A stretch of 64,000 nucleotides of DNA. Source: Luteimonas mephitis DSM 12574 (GTDB lineage: Bacteria > Pseudomonadota > Gammaproteobacteria > Xanthomonadales > Xanthomonadaceae). Shown here piece after piece: positions 48,665 through 57,895 of this stretch (position 1 is its first letter; the number at the start of each line of letters is the position of its first letter). The stretch is taken from contig NZ_AULN01000018.1 in assembly GCF_000422305.1 (NCBI RefSeq), positions 1 through 64,000 on the forward strand, given 5' to 3'. A program made the position numbers and the translations under genes. The notes under the pieces were generated by a model. That model was not told the origin of the DNA. It worked only from the letters and a program-made list of their open reading frames with translations, and did no database searches.

Positions 48665-49960
48665 GAAGGGGATGCGCCACGGGCGACCTGAAGCCGCATC
48701 GGTTTCGCCCGCGACGGCGCGCGCGACCTGCAGTTCATGCCGTCCGGGCGCAAGCGTGCGCACGTCGATCATTGCGGCCAGCGCCGGACGATCGGTCCGC
48801 GGGTCGCTGCCCAGGTCGTATCGCAGCGCGGCCAGCGGCTTGCCGTCCAGCGTGACGGCATGCAGCCGCTGCAGGCAATCGAGCAGCGAGGCTGCGCGCG
48901 CATCGCCTTCCAGTGATTGCGCCGCGGCGCAGGTTCTTCGCAGCGCGGCCGCATCGCTTCCGGGCTGGTAGGGCACCACCAGGCGCACGTAGGCCCGGCC
49001 TGCGATCGCGGAGTCGATGAAGGGAACGGCCGGGTCCCGCGCGGGATTGCGCTGGTCATCGTAATGCGCCGCATCGAGCATTCGCGAATCGTCGGAGAAG
49101 GCGGGAAACAGCGAATAGCTGCCGAGGTTCCGTGGATCCCGGTCGGCATGCATGGCGAACAAGATGGTGGCGCCGGCGACCAGGAAGATGCACATGGTCA
49201 CCAGGTTGGCGCGGTGCTCGCCGCCATGGCTCGACAGCAGCGAGAACGTCGGATTCGACGCACGCTGCATGATTCCGATGCGGCCGTATGCGCCCAGCAC
49301 GGCGGCAAGCAGGCGCTTGGCCATCCCGCCCTCGCGCAGGCGGTGGGCCAGGTGGCGGTCTGCCAGCATTGCGACGAGGACGGGCAGGAAGACCAGGGTC
49401 GTGCACCAGCCGAAGACGGCACCGACGTCCATCCGAATTTGCGTCAGCATGGCCAGGCCGATGACGAGGACGAAGACACAGGAAACGACCAGGGTGATCA
49501 GCAGCAGCGTCGAGGCGAGCGTGACACCGATCGAGAACACGATGGTCGCGCGGTTGTCGGCGCGTTCGATGGTCGCATCCCGGCCCTTGTAGAGCCGGGT
49601 CTCGATCTCGCGCTGCACCGGCCCCATCCGCAGCCGTTCCCAGCGGATGCCATCGGGAAAGACCGAGAACATGCCGACCCGCGCGATCCATTGCGCGCGC
49701 AGCAGCAGGTGCAGCGAGAACGTGGCCGCAAGGATCAGCGCCGCCGACTTCAGGTAGATGTAAACGAGCTTGAGCGGATCGGCCCAATCCTGGTCGAAGC
49801 GCGGGAGCAGGGCGAAGAAGCGGTCGTCCAGCCATTCGGGCAATTGCAGCATCGCGAATACCGCCACGCCGGAGATCAGCAGTTCGACTTCCCAGGTCGG
49901 CGTGGTGTGGCGTGGCAGGCGGGAAGCGGCGTCGCCCGCCGGTGGCGATGGTTCGGTCAT
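48656..49960 (-). CDS. Multi-pass membrane protein of unknown function
   Basis: 434 residues. Predicted helices are near 25-42, 72-92, 142-170, 175-195 and 255-275. Between helices 2 and 3 is a charged cytosolic stretch (DGIRWERLRMGPVQREIETRLYKGRD). The C-terminal 150 residues are soluble (SYSLFPAFSDDSRMLDAAHYDDQ, then a Cys-containing domain ending GRPWRIPFWR). ATG 49960 follows a good GGGGGAA ribosome site; the longer frame adds an unsupported tail. I do not recognise a family. It lies beside, and in the same orientation as, the DUF1501/DUF1800 pair. Confidence 0.75.
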   Translation of the reverse strand: MTEPSPPAGDAASRLPRHTTPTWEVELLISGVAVFAMLQLPEWLDDRFFALLPRFDQDWADPLKLVYIYLKSAALILAATFSLHLLLRAQWIARVGMFSVFPDGIRWERLRMGPVQREIETRLYKGRDATIERADNRATIVFSIGVTLASTLLLITLVVSCVFVLVIGLAMLTQIRMDVGAVFGWCTTLVFLPVLVAMLADRHLAHRLREGGMAKRLLAAVLGAYGRIGIMQRASNPTFSLLSSHGGEHRANLVTMCIFLVAGATILFAMHADRDPRNLGSYSLFPAFSDDSRMLDAAHYDDQRNPARDPAVPFIDSAIAGRAYVRLVVPYQPGSDAAALRRTCAAAQSLEGDARAASLLDCLQRLHAVTLDGKPLAALRYDLGSDPRTDRPALAAMIDVRTLAPGRHELQVARAVAGETDAASGRPWRIPFWR

Positions 49961-50110
49961 CGTGTTCCCCCGATCGAGCGCGCAGGCTGGCAAAGCGTCC
50001 GGCGAGATGCAAGCGCTGTGCGGCAACGCCCGTGCAGGAATCCGCCAGCGCGTGATTGCGTGCTGGCGTGGCGAGGCTGGGGGAGCCGGCGGTGCGCCCG
50101 GGAGCTGGAG

Positions 50111-51634
50111 TCAGCGTGCCCGGCGGACCAGCGTGCGGTCGACAGGCCCGCGCCTTTGCCAGTCGGGCGCGGCGTTGCCGGCATCGCCGCGTACCGGCCG
50201 CAGCGATTCGCCGTAGGCCGGTTGCGGGATGTCGGGCAGCCGCGCGGCGGGCAGCGTTGCGGTCGCCATCGCCGCACCCGCGTACTGCGGCGCCATGTCG
50301 CTGCCCTGCACGATGCCCAGTGGCGAGTAGCCGGCGTAGCCCGGGAACACCGCGCCCAGCCGGTTGTTGCCCATGCGCCGGATCAGCAGTTCCGACAGTA
50401 CGCGGCGGAAGTCGGTGGTGACCGGGACGTCGCCGAAGTAGGGCGAGAGGATCTCGGGGTCCAGCCCCTTCCAGCTGCCGTACAGCTTGCGCCCGTTGAC
50501 TGCGCCGCCGAACACCAGCAGCGGATTGCCGTAGCCGTGGTCGGTGCCGCGGCTGCCGTTCTGGCGCACGCGGCGGCCGAACTCGGACTGCACCACCACC
50601 GTCACCCGGCCGATCTCGCCGCCGGCCTTGAGTTCGCCGTAGAACGCGGCCAGGGCCTGCGACAGCTCCGCGATCCGGTCCTGGTAGTAGTGGTAACCGG
50701 CGCCCGCCGTGCCCTGGCCGTCGTGGGTATCCCAGCCGCCGAGGTCGACCGCTGCGTAACGCATGCCGAGGTTGAAGCGCACCGACTGCGCCACCGTCCA
50801 CAGCTGTCGCGCGAACGTGCCGGTCGGCCAGCTTGCCGGCAGGTCGCCGTACGGCTGCCCGGCGATCACGCGCAGCGAAGCATCGGCCGCACGGCCCGCG
50901 CCTTCCAGCCCGGTCCTGCCTTTCCACAGGGTGGCGAGCGTTTCGTTCACGCCCTTGAGGCCGGCCGGCGAATCCTCGCGCGTGCGCTGCCACGCCCACG
51001 CGCCCGAGTTGAGCGCGAAGTCCGACGGGCTGCCCATCGTCAGCGCCTGGGTGGCGCCGAGCAGGTTGGTCGGCGTGCGGCTGTTGACCGCCAGCGCCGG
51101 CATGGTGACGCTGCCCGGCGCGCCGGGCTGCGATTCCCACGCGCGGGTGATCCAGCCGCTGCCGATGCCGTGCTGGCCGGGCGTGCCGAGGTCGAGATAG
51201 AGCTGGGCGTCGAAATGGCTGCGCGTGACCGTGGTCAGCAGGCCGCAGCCGTGGACGATCGCGAGTTTGCCGTCGGTCCAGATGTCGCGCAGCCCGGTGG
51301 CCGAGGGATGCAGGCCGAAGCCGGTGGCGGCGCCGCTGGCGAGCGTGAGCGGCAGCGCGCCGTAGGTGCCCGACGCGGCGATCGACAGGTCCGGGCGCGC
51401 TTCCTCGTAGAAGACGCGGTCGTTGCCCGACACCGGCGGTACCAGGTTCAACCCGTCGAGGCCGCCGCGCAGGAACACGTGCACGATGGTGTCGTAGGGA
51501 TTGGCTGCGGCGTGCGCGGGGTCGGAGAACAGCAGCGAAGGCCCGGCGACGGCGCCGACCGCGGCGGTCGCGCAGCAGCCCTTGAGGAATTCACGGCGGT
51601 CGAGGAGCAGGCGGTCCTTGGATGAGCTTGGCAT
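50111..51634 (-). CDS. DUF1501 family secreted protein (Tat signal)
   Basis: 507 residues. A twin-arginine signal (DRREFLKGCCATAAVGAVAG, RR at 13-14) is followed by the DUF1501 core: VHVFLRGGLDGLNLVPPV, HPSATGLRDIWTDGKLAIVHG, DLGGWDTHDGQG, SEFGRRVRQNGSRGTDHGYG and PEILSPYFGDVPVTTDFRRVL. The fold is sulfatase/alkaline-phosphatase-like in the clan, but metal ligands are only guessed (D and H of WDTHD and GTDHG). It starts 10 bp after the DUF1800 gene, its usual partner. Substrate unknown. Confidence 0.9.
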   Translation of the reverse strand: MPSSSKDRLLLDRREFLKGCCATAAVGAVAGPSLLFSDPAHAAANPYDTIVHVFLRGGLDGLNLVPPVSGNDRVFYEEARPDLSIAASGTYGALPLTLASGAATGFGLHPSATGLRDIWTDGKLAIVHGCGLLTTVTRSHFDAQLYLDLGTPGQHGIGSGWITRAWESQPGAPGSVTMPALAVNSRTPTNLLGATQALTMGSPSDFALNSGAWAWQRTREDSPAGLKGVNETLATLWKGRTGLEGAGRAADASLRVIAGQPYGDLPASWPTGTFARQLWTVAQSVRFNLGMRYAAVDLGGWDTHDGQGTAGAGYHYYQDRIAELSQALAAFYGELKAGGEIGRVTVVVQSEFGRRVRQNGSRGTDHGYGNPLLVFGGAVNGRKLYGSWKGLDPEILSPYFGDVPVTTDFRRVLSELLIRRMGNNRLGAVFPGYAGYSPLGIVQGSDMAPQYAGAAMATATLPAARLPDIPQPAYGESLRPVRGDAGNAAPDWQRRGPVDRTLVRRAR

Positions 51635-51644
51635 GACGGGCTCC

Positions 51645-53663
51645 TCAGCGGGCCAGGAATTCGGGCGACATCAGCACCAGCGACACCATCGAGCGCAGGC
51701 GTTGCTGGTTGTAATGGCGTTTGAGATCGTTGCCGGCCCACGCATCGGTGTCGGAGATGACATCGCCGGCAGCGCCGTTCTGGCGCATGAAGTCGACCAG
51801 CACGCTGCGCCGTGCGGGAAGGTAGCCCAGCAGGCGCTTGCACCAGAAGTCGACCAGCGCGGTCGACGTCCACTGCGACACGCCGCTGCGCGTGGCGTCC
51901 AGGATCGGCAGCAGCGGCACCTCGCCGTCCTTCGTTTCGGCCAGCCAGTTGAGCAGCTTCCAGGTCATGCCCAGGCTGTTCGAACCGGACCACGCGACCG
52001 CGGTGTCCGGATAGCCGTTCGGCGCCGGCCAGTCGTAGGGCATGTGGCCGGTGAAGCCCATGCGCCAGCTGAACTCGTCGCTCTTGCCGTCGCCCACGCG
52101 CGGCGTCCAGTTGCTGCCCGACATGCGCAGCGCGGCGGCCACGGCCTCGAACGGCCGCCGGCGCTTCTCGCCCCAGCCGTTGAACGCCGCGTCCGACAGC
52201 AGGATGTGGCGCAGCGTGCGCTTGATCTGGTCCGGCTTCTGCCAGTTGGCGCGGAACACCGCTGCGGCGCTGTCGATCAGCTGCTGGCTGGGGCGGTCGG
52301 CGCAAAAGCGGCGGATCAGCTTCTTGCAGATGAACTTCGCCACGCGCGGATGGCTGGCGAGGCGGTCGAGGATGTCGCGACCGTCCTTGAGCGCCGGCTG
52401 TTCGGGATTGAGGAACATGCCCAGCGGGAACTTCGGCCCGGCATCGTGCCAGCTCGAGCGGTAGACGAACGTGCCGTCGTCCTCGGCCGGGAATTCCCAG
52501 TGCCCGTCCTTCACCGTCCAGCCGGTGAATGCGGCGGCGGCCTCGTACACGTCGACGTCGGTGTAGCCGATCGGATACGACGGGTCTTCCGGGCAGGGCG
52601 GAACCTTGAACGGATCGACGAAGCCGAGGTAATTCTCGGTGCCGAAGGTGTGCAGTTCCATCAGTTCGCGGGCGAAGTTCTCGTTCGGGCCGGCGCGGGT
52701 GTTGGAGCGGTTGTCGAGGTAGTACAGCATCGCCGTGCTCTGGGCGACCGCCTCGAGCATGGTGCGGAAGTTGCCGAAGGCGTTGGCGCGGATCACGTCG
52801 CGGTCGTAGTGCACGTAGACGGGGCCGGCCGAGTAGTCGGTGGCCATGACGTTGAAATGGTCGTGCCAGAAGGTGACCAGCAGCTCGCGCAGCTGGCGCT
52901 TCGAATGCACTGCGCGCACCAGCGACGCGCGCTGGATTTCCCACGCCGGGCGCATGCGCACTTCCCAGGCCGGGTCTCCCAGCACGTGGTCGGTCCAGAG
53001 CTGCTGCAGGCTCTTGCCGAGCGTGGTGTAACCGGCGGATGCCAGGCGCGATTCGACCGCGCTGTCGTCGATCGATTCCCAGTCGAGCTGGCGGTCGACG
53101 TAGGCGGTCATGCGCGCAGTGTCGGTGCTGCCCAGCGCGTTGAACGCGGCGATGTCGGCGGCGGTGGCGCCGTAGCTCATGTTGCCCAGGGCGCGGATCG
53201 CCAGCGCGGGCTTCGGCAGCGTGATCAGTACCGGGGCCGACATGCCGCCGGTTGCCGGCGCGCCGAAGGGCTCGCCCAGGCCTGGCGGCGCGTTCGCGGC
53301 GACGTCGGCATCGCCGGAGGCGAGGAAAGGCGTGACCGCATTGGAGACCGCGGCGCGCGACGGAGGCAGGGCGAATGCGTCGCTCGCGCCTGCCGCATCG
53401 TCGCGGTGCGCGGATGGAAGGGACTGGTAGTGCAGCGGCTTGCCGCTGCCGTAGCGCTGCTCGAGGATCTCGCGTGCGCGCGGCGTATCGACTTCGCGCC
53501 GGAGGTTGGCCACCTGGCGCGGCCGCGGCGATGCTGCAGGGACATGCGCGGGCGCCATCGGCGCGGGCGCATCGAGCAGGAAGTCGGCAGGCGCCGGGCA
53601 CTGCAGCCCGGCTTCGGCAAGGCTCGCGGTCGGCATCGCGCCGGGCGACAACGGATTGGACAT
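51645..53663 (-). CDS. DUF1800 family protein
   Basis: 672 residues. The N-terminal 125 residues are Ala/Pro-rich and variable. The DUF1800 core follows: RALGNMSYGATAADIAAFN, LLVTFWHDHFNVMATD, NENFARELMELHTFGTEN, AAAAFTGWTVKDGHWEF, FICKKLIRRFCADRPSQQL and QQRLRSMVSLVLMSPEFL. No clear signal peptide starts the protein, unlike many relatives. ATG 53663 lies about 7 nt after GGGGAA; ATG 53669, two codons upstream, is too close to that site. Paired with DUF1501 downstream. Function unknown. Confidence 0.9.
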   Translation of the reverse strand: MSNPLSPGAMPTASLAEAGLQCPAPADFLLDAPAPMAPAHVPAASPRPRQVANLRREVDTPRAREILEQRYGSGKPLHYQSLPSAHRDDAAGASDAFALPPSRAAVSNAVTPFLASGDADVAANAPPGLGEPFGAPATGGMSAPVLITLPKPALAIRALGNMSYGATAADIAAFNALGSTDTARMTAYVDRQLDWESIDDSAVESRLASAGYTTLGKSLQQLWTDHVLGDPAWEVRMRPAWEIQRASLVRAVHSKRQLRELLVTFWHDHFNVMATDYSAGPVYVHYDRDVIRANAFGNFRTMLEAVAQSTAMLYYLDNRSNTRAGPNENFARELMELHTFGTENYLGFVDPFKVPPCPEDPSYPIGYTDVDVYEAAAAFTGWTVKDGHWEFPAEDDGTFVYRSSWHDAGPKFPLGMFLNPEQPALKDGRDILDRLASHPRVAKFICKKLIRRFCADRPSQQLIDSAAAVFRANWQKPDQIKRTLRHILLSDAAFNGWGEKRRRPFEAVAAALRMSGSNWTPRVGDGKSDEFSWRMGFTGHMPYDWPAPNGYPDTAVAWSGSNSLGMTWKLLNWLAETKDGEVPLLPILDATRSGVSQWTSTALVDFWCKRLLGYLPARRSVLVDFMRQNGAAGDVISDTDAWAGNDLKRHYNQQRLRSMVSLVLMSPEFLAR

Positions 53664-53764
53664 GGACATTCCCCGTGAAACTCCCCTGTACGGCGAGTAT
53701 GGGGTGAATTCCACAGGGAGTTGTGATCGCCTTCGCAGAGCCGGCCGCGGACCGGCCGTCGCCC

Positions 53765-55168
53765 TCAAATCAGGCCGGTGGCGTAGAACACGCCGATCAC
53801 CACGAATACCGCAAGCGTCTTGATGATGGTGATCGCGAACACGTCCTTGTAGGACTGGCGATGGGTCAGCCCGGTGACGGCCAGCAGGGTGATCACCGCG
53901 CCGTTGTGCGGCAGCGTGTCCATGCCGCCGGAGGCCATCGCGGCCACGCGGTGGAAGACTTCCAGCGGAATCCCGGCCGCCTGCGCGTTGGCGATGAACG
54001 TCTCCGACATCGCCGCCAGCGCGATGCTCATGCCGCCGGAGGCCGAACCGGTGATGCCGGCCAGCGCGGTCACGGTGACCGCCTCGTTGACCAGCGGGTT
54101 GGGGATCGCGCCCAGCGCGTTGGCCACCACCAGGAAGCCGGGCAGGGCAGCGATCACCGCGCCGAAGCCGTATTCGGAGGCGGTGTTCATCGACGCCAGC
54201 AGCGCGCCGCCGATCGCCGACCTGGTGCCCTCGGCGAAACTCGCCAGCACGGGCTTCCATGCGAACGCAAGCACGGTGAGGATGCCGACCAGCAAGGCGC
54301 CTTGCACCGCCCAGATCGCGGAGACCTTCGAGATCTCCTGCACCACCGGCGCGGCGTTGCCGACCACGGCCGGCACGAACTCATGGCTGTCGCCGTAGGC
54401 GCGGGGGATCCAGTCGGTGAACAGCTTGTTGGTCACGCCCACCAGCACCAGCGGCAGGATCGCGATGAAGGGGTTGGCGAGCCTGCCGCCGGTGAACTCG
54501 GCCGGTTCGTTCGCCAGCGTTGCCGCGTCGCCGTAGCCTTCGCCGGCTTTCAGGGCGTTGCGCCGGCGCCAGTCGAGGTAGCCCATGCCCACGACGAGGA
54601 TGAACACGCCGCCCAGCGTGCCCAGCCACGGCGCCGCCCAGGTATTGGTACCGAAGAACGAGGCGGGGATGATGTTCTGGATCTGCGGCGTACCCGGCAG
54701 CGCGTCCATGGTGAAGGTGAATGCGCCCAGCGCGATGGTGCCGGGGATCAGGCGCTTGGGGATATCGCTCTGGCGGAACAGCTCGGCCGCGAACGGGTAC
54801 ACCGCGAACACCACCACGAACAGCGACACGCCGCCGTAGGTCAGCAGCGCGCACACCAGCACGATCGACAGCATTGCGCGCTGCGCGCCGACGATGCGGA
54901 TGGTGGCTTTCACGATCGCCTTGGAGAAGCCGGAGATCTCGATCAGCTTGCCGAACACCGCGCCGAGCAGGAACACCGGGAAATACAGCTTCAGGAACCC
55001 GACCATCTTGTCCATGAACAGGCCGGTGAACATCGGCGCGACCAGCGAGGGGTCGGTGAGCAGCACCGCGCCGAGCGCCGCGATCGGCGCGAACAGGATC
55101 ACGCTGTAGCCGCGATAGGCGACGAACATCAGGAAACACAGCGCGGCCAGCACGATCAGGAACGCCAT
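53765..55168 (-). CDS. GntP-family permease
   Basis: 467 residues, about 12 helices. It resembles gluconate/organic-acid permeases: VAPMFTGLFMDKMVGFLKLYFPVFLLGAVFG-like helix pair, LLTYGGVSLFVVVFAVYPFA, TFTMDALPGTPQIQNIIP, GITGSASGGMSIAL and GGMDTLPHNGAVITLLAV. The substrate is probably a small carboxylate, not specified by the sequence. ATG 55168 was chosen at MAFLIVLAALCF; the frame upstream is antisense to the receptor gene. It is divergent from the TonB receptor with a 189-bp shared region. Confidence 0.87.
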   Translation of the reverse strand: MAFLIVLAALCFLMFVAYRGYSVILFAPIAALGAVLLTDPSLVAPMFTGLFMDKMVGFLKLYFPVFLLGAVFGKLIEISGFSKAIVKATIRIVGAQRAMLSIVLVCALLTYGGVSLFVVVFAVYPFAAELFRQSDIPKRLIPGTIALGAFTFTMDALPGTPQIQNIIPASFFGTNTWAAPWLGTLGGVFILVVGMGYLDWRRRNALKAGEGYGDAATLANEPAEFTGGRLANPFIAILPLVLVGVTNKLFTDWIPRAYGDSHEFVPAVVGNAAPVVQEISKVSAIWAVQGALLVGILTVLAFAWKPVLASFAEGTRSAIGGALLASMNTASEYGFGAVIAALPGFLVVANALGAIPNPLVNEAVTVTALAGITGSASGGMSIALAAMSETFIANAQAAGIPLEVFHRVAAMASGGMDTLPHNGAVITLLAVTGLTHRQSYKDVFAITIIKTLAVFVVIGVFYATGLI

Positions 55169-55357
55169 TGGCTTACCCCAGCACGAGTCCGTTGCGCGAC
55201 CCAGGGCCGTGCATCCTCGGGGCGACAGTGTCGTCACCGGTGGCGTCCGAGGCCCATTGTCCGAAGGTACGATGCCGCGCGCCGCGCCGCGGCCATAGCC
55301 TTGCGACCAATCTGCGGCGCATGCCGCGCGGCGTGCATCCTGAGGGGAGAAGATTCG

Positions 55358-57640
55358 ATGAAGCGCAAGCATTTGAGCCTGGCGATCGGTTGCGTCCTGT
55401 TGTCGCCGGCGGCGTGGGCACAGCAGGCCGGCGATCCCGTCGCGCAGGACGCCCAAGTACAGGCGCAGCCCCCGGCCACGTCTGCGCAGGCCGACGCCGA
55501 CGCCCGCACCCTGGACACGGTGACGGTCACCGCGCGTCGCCGCACCGAGTCGATCCAGGACGTGCCGGTCGCTGTCAGCGCCTTCGGCGAAGAGCAACTC
55601 GCCGACCTGCAGGCCAGCGACATCAGCGGTCTGCAGGGCGCGGTGCCGAACATGAACATGGTGCAGGGCCGCGGTTCGGCCAACAGCGTCAACGTGTTCA
55701 TCCGCGGCATCGGCCAGCCCGACGCGCTGCAGACGTTCGATCCGGGCGTGGGCATGTACGTCGACGACGTCTATTACTCGCGCATCAACGGCGCGATGTT
55801 CTCGCTGTTCGACATCCAGCAGGTGGAAGTGCTGCGCGGCCCGCAGGGCACGCTGTACGGCAAGAACTCGACCGGCGGCGCGATCAAGCTGACCACGAAG
55901 AATCCGTTCGACAACGAGGGCGGCTCGTTCGAACTGACCGCGGGTGACCATGGCCGCAACGAGGCGCGGTTCTACGCCAGCGGCAAGTTCAGCGACACGC
56001 TGGCGGCGAGCATCGCCGGCGCTTCGATCCGCAACGACGGCTACGTGCGCGACGCGGCCACCGGCCGCCATTTCAACAACGACGACACCCAGGCGCTGCG
56101 CGCGAAACTGGCGTTCGCGCCGAGCGACAACTTCCGCGCGACGCTGTCGCTGGACCACACCGAGCAGGACGTCGCGCTGACCCTGGGCCGGCCGATGGCG
56201 CCGCTGCGCCAGACCGACCTGGCGCTGGGCGTGGTGGTGCTGCAGCCGGGTGAAACCGGCGACTGGGACTACCGCGCCCGCACCTCGTTCGGCCCGCCGG
56301 GCCACGGCCAGACGCTGGAGCACTCCGGCGGCTCGCTGTCGATGGAATGGGACATCAACAGCCAGTGGCTGTTCAAGAGCATCAGCTCGTACCGCAAGCT
56401 CAGGACCCATTCGTTCATCGACATCGACGCCTCCGAGTTCGAACTGGGCGACGTGCTGGTGGCCCTGGACCAGAAGCAGGCCAGCCAGGAGTTCCAGCTG
56501 CAGTACGACAACGGCAGCAACCTGCATGCCACCTTCGGCGCGTACTACATGCGCGAGAACGTACCGTCGTACCAGGAGGCCTATGCCGACGACCTGTTCG
56601 CGCTGGCCGGCATGCCGATCAGCTTCCTGCGCACCATCGACGACGACCTGACCACCACGAGCGTGGCAGCCTTCGCCCACGCCAGCTGGGAATTCGTGCC
56701 GACCTGGACCCTGGCCGCAGGCGTGCGCTGGACCCGCGACAACAAGGAGTACGACCGCAGCACCAGCACGTTCTGGGGCGCCCCGTTCGGCGCGCTGAAC
56801 GAGACCGTCGCCTTCCGCGCCGAACATGACTGGACCGCCGTCACGCCGTCGGTCAGCCTGCAGAAGGCCTTCAGCGACAACCTGATGGGCTACGTGTCGG
56901 CCAACCGCGGCTTCAAGTCGGGCGGCTTCAACGGCCGCGCCAACACGGTGTACGACACCCAGCACGCGCAGTTCGATCCCGAGTACGTGTGGACGTACGA
57001 GGTCGGCCTGAAGGCCAGTTCCACCGACAAGCGCCTGCGCGGCAGCGTGGCGGCGTTCAAGAGCGATTACAGCGACTTCCAGGCGCGCGTGTCGCAGGAC
57101 GTGGGCACCTTCCCGGTGCTCAACGCCGCCGAGCTCGACATCCAGGGCATCGAGCTCGAGGGCAGCGCGCTGCTGGGCGAATCGACCACGCTCAGCGCGC
57201 AGGTGGGCTGGCTGGATGCGAAGTACAAGAAGTTCGACGACTTCCGCCTCGACCCGTCATATCCGGGCTACGACCCGACGGTGAACCACGACCACGTGCC
57301 GTTCTCGCCCAAGGTCACCGCGCGGCTGGCGCTGCAGCACAGCTTCAGCCTCGGCGACAGCGGCACGCTGGGTGTCGGTGGCGACGTCTCGTATCGCGAC
57401 AAGACCTGGTTGAGCGTGGACAACCGCGACGTGCTCAGCCAGGACGCGTACACCCTGGTCGGCCTGTTCGGCGTGTGGGACTCGCCGCAGTACAGTTGGC
57501 AGGTGCGCGCCGGCGTGCGCAACCTGACCGACAAGAACTACAAGACCGAAGGCCAGGAGTTCGCCAGCGTGGGCAACATCCAGACCGCTTACTACGGCCT
57601 GCCGCGCAACTGGTACATCTCGGCGCGCTACAACTTCTGA
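55358..57640 (+). CDS. TonB-dependent outer-membrane receptor
   Basis: 760 residues. Signal peptide 1-21 (LAIGCVLLSPAAWAQ). A TonB-box-like stretch, LDTVTVTARRR, is near 52-62. The plug domain has IQDVPVAVSAFGEEQL, VFIRGIG and QQVEVLRGPQGTLYGKNSTGGAIKL. The 22-strand barrel ends in aromatic F760 (NWYISARYNF). The GAGGGGAGAAG ribosome site is excellent. Transport substrate unknown; the divergent GntP permease suggests an organic acid or a ligand linked to one. Long frames upstream are artefacts. Confidence 0.93.
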   Translation: MKRKHLSLAIGCVLLSPAAWAQQAGDPVAQDAQVQAQPPATSAQADADARTLDTVTVTARRRTESIQDVPVAVSAFGEEQLADLQASDISGLQGAVPNMNMVQGRGSANSVNVFIRGIGQPDALQTFDPGVGMYVDDVYYSRINGAMFSLFDIQQVEVLRGPQGTLYGKNSTGGAIKLTTKNPFDNEGGSFELTAGDHGRNEARFYASGKFSDTLAASIAGASIRNDGYVRDAATGRHFNNDDTQALRAKLAFAPSDNFRATLSLDHTEQDVALTLGRPMAPLRQTDLALGVVVLQPGETGDWDYRARTSFGPPGHGQTLEHSGGSLSMEWDINSQWLFKSISSYRKLRTHSFIDIDASEFELGDVLVALDQKQASQEFQLQYDNGSNLHATFGAYYMRENVPSYQEAYADDLFALAGMPISFLRTIDDDLTTTSVAAFAHASWEFVPTWTLAAGVRWTRDNKEYDRSTSTFWGAPFGALNETVAFRAEHDWTAVTPSVSLQKAFSDNLMGYVSANRGFKSGGFNGRANTVYDTQHAQFDPEYVWTYEVGLKASSTDKRLRGSVAAFKSDYSDFQARVSQDVGTFPVLNAAELDIQGIELEGSALLGESTTLSAQVGWLDAKYKKFDDFRLDPSYPGYDPTVNHDHVPFSPKVTARLALQHSFSLGDSGTLGVGGDVSYRDKTWLSVDNRDVLSQDAYTLVGLFGVWDSPQYSWQVRAGVRNLTDKNYKTEGQEFASVGNIQTAYYGLPRNWYISARYNF

Positions 57641-57663
57641 GTGCGGGAGCGGTGGGGAACGAT

Positions 57664-57688
57664 GGCGGGCTTCGGCCCGCCTTCTTTC
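57664..57688 (+). terminator. Intrinsic terminator after the TonB receptor
   Basis: Stem GGCGGGC/GCCCGCC (57664-57670, 57675-57681) with a TTCG tetraloop, then TTCTTTC. It is the same design as the pnp terminator, with a weaker T run. Confidence 0.75.
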
Positions 57689-57895
57689 CCGGTCCACCGG
57701 GACGGGCAAGCAGATCAACCGCGCAGGCCCCGGTCGGGACGTCGCTGCCTCCGTAGCCCGCGCACAGGCCACCTGTTCTTGGATGTGGAGGTTCGGCCTG
57801 TCGCGGAGATCGACGGCGACGGATATGCTCGCCCGTGACGGGGAAGCACGTTTGGACGACAGCCTGAAATCGCCGCGCACACTAGGACCACGCCG

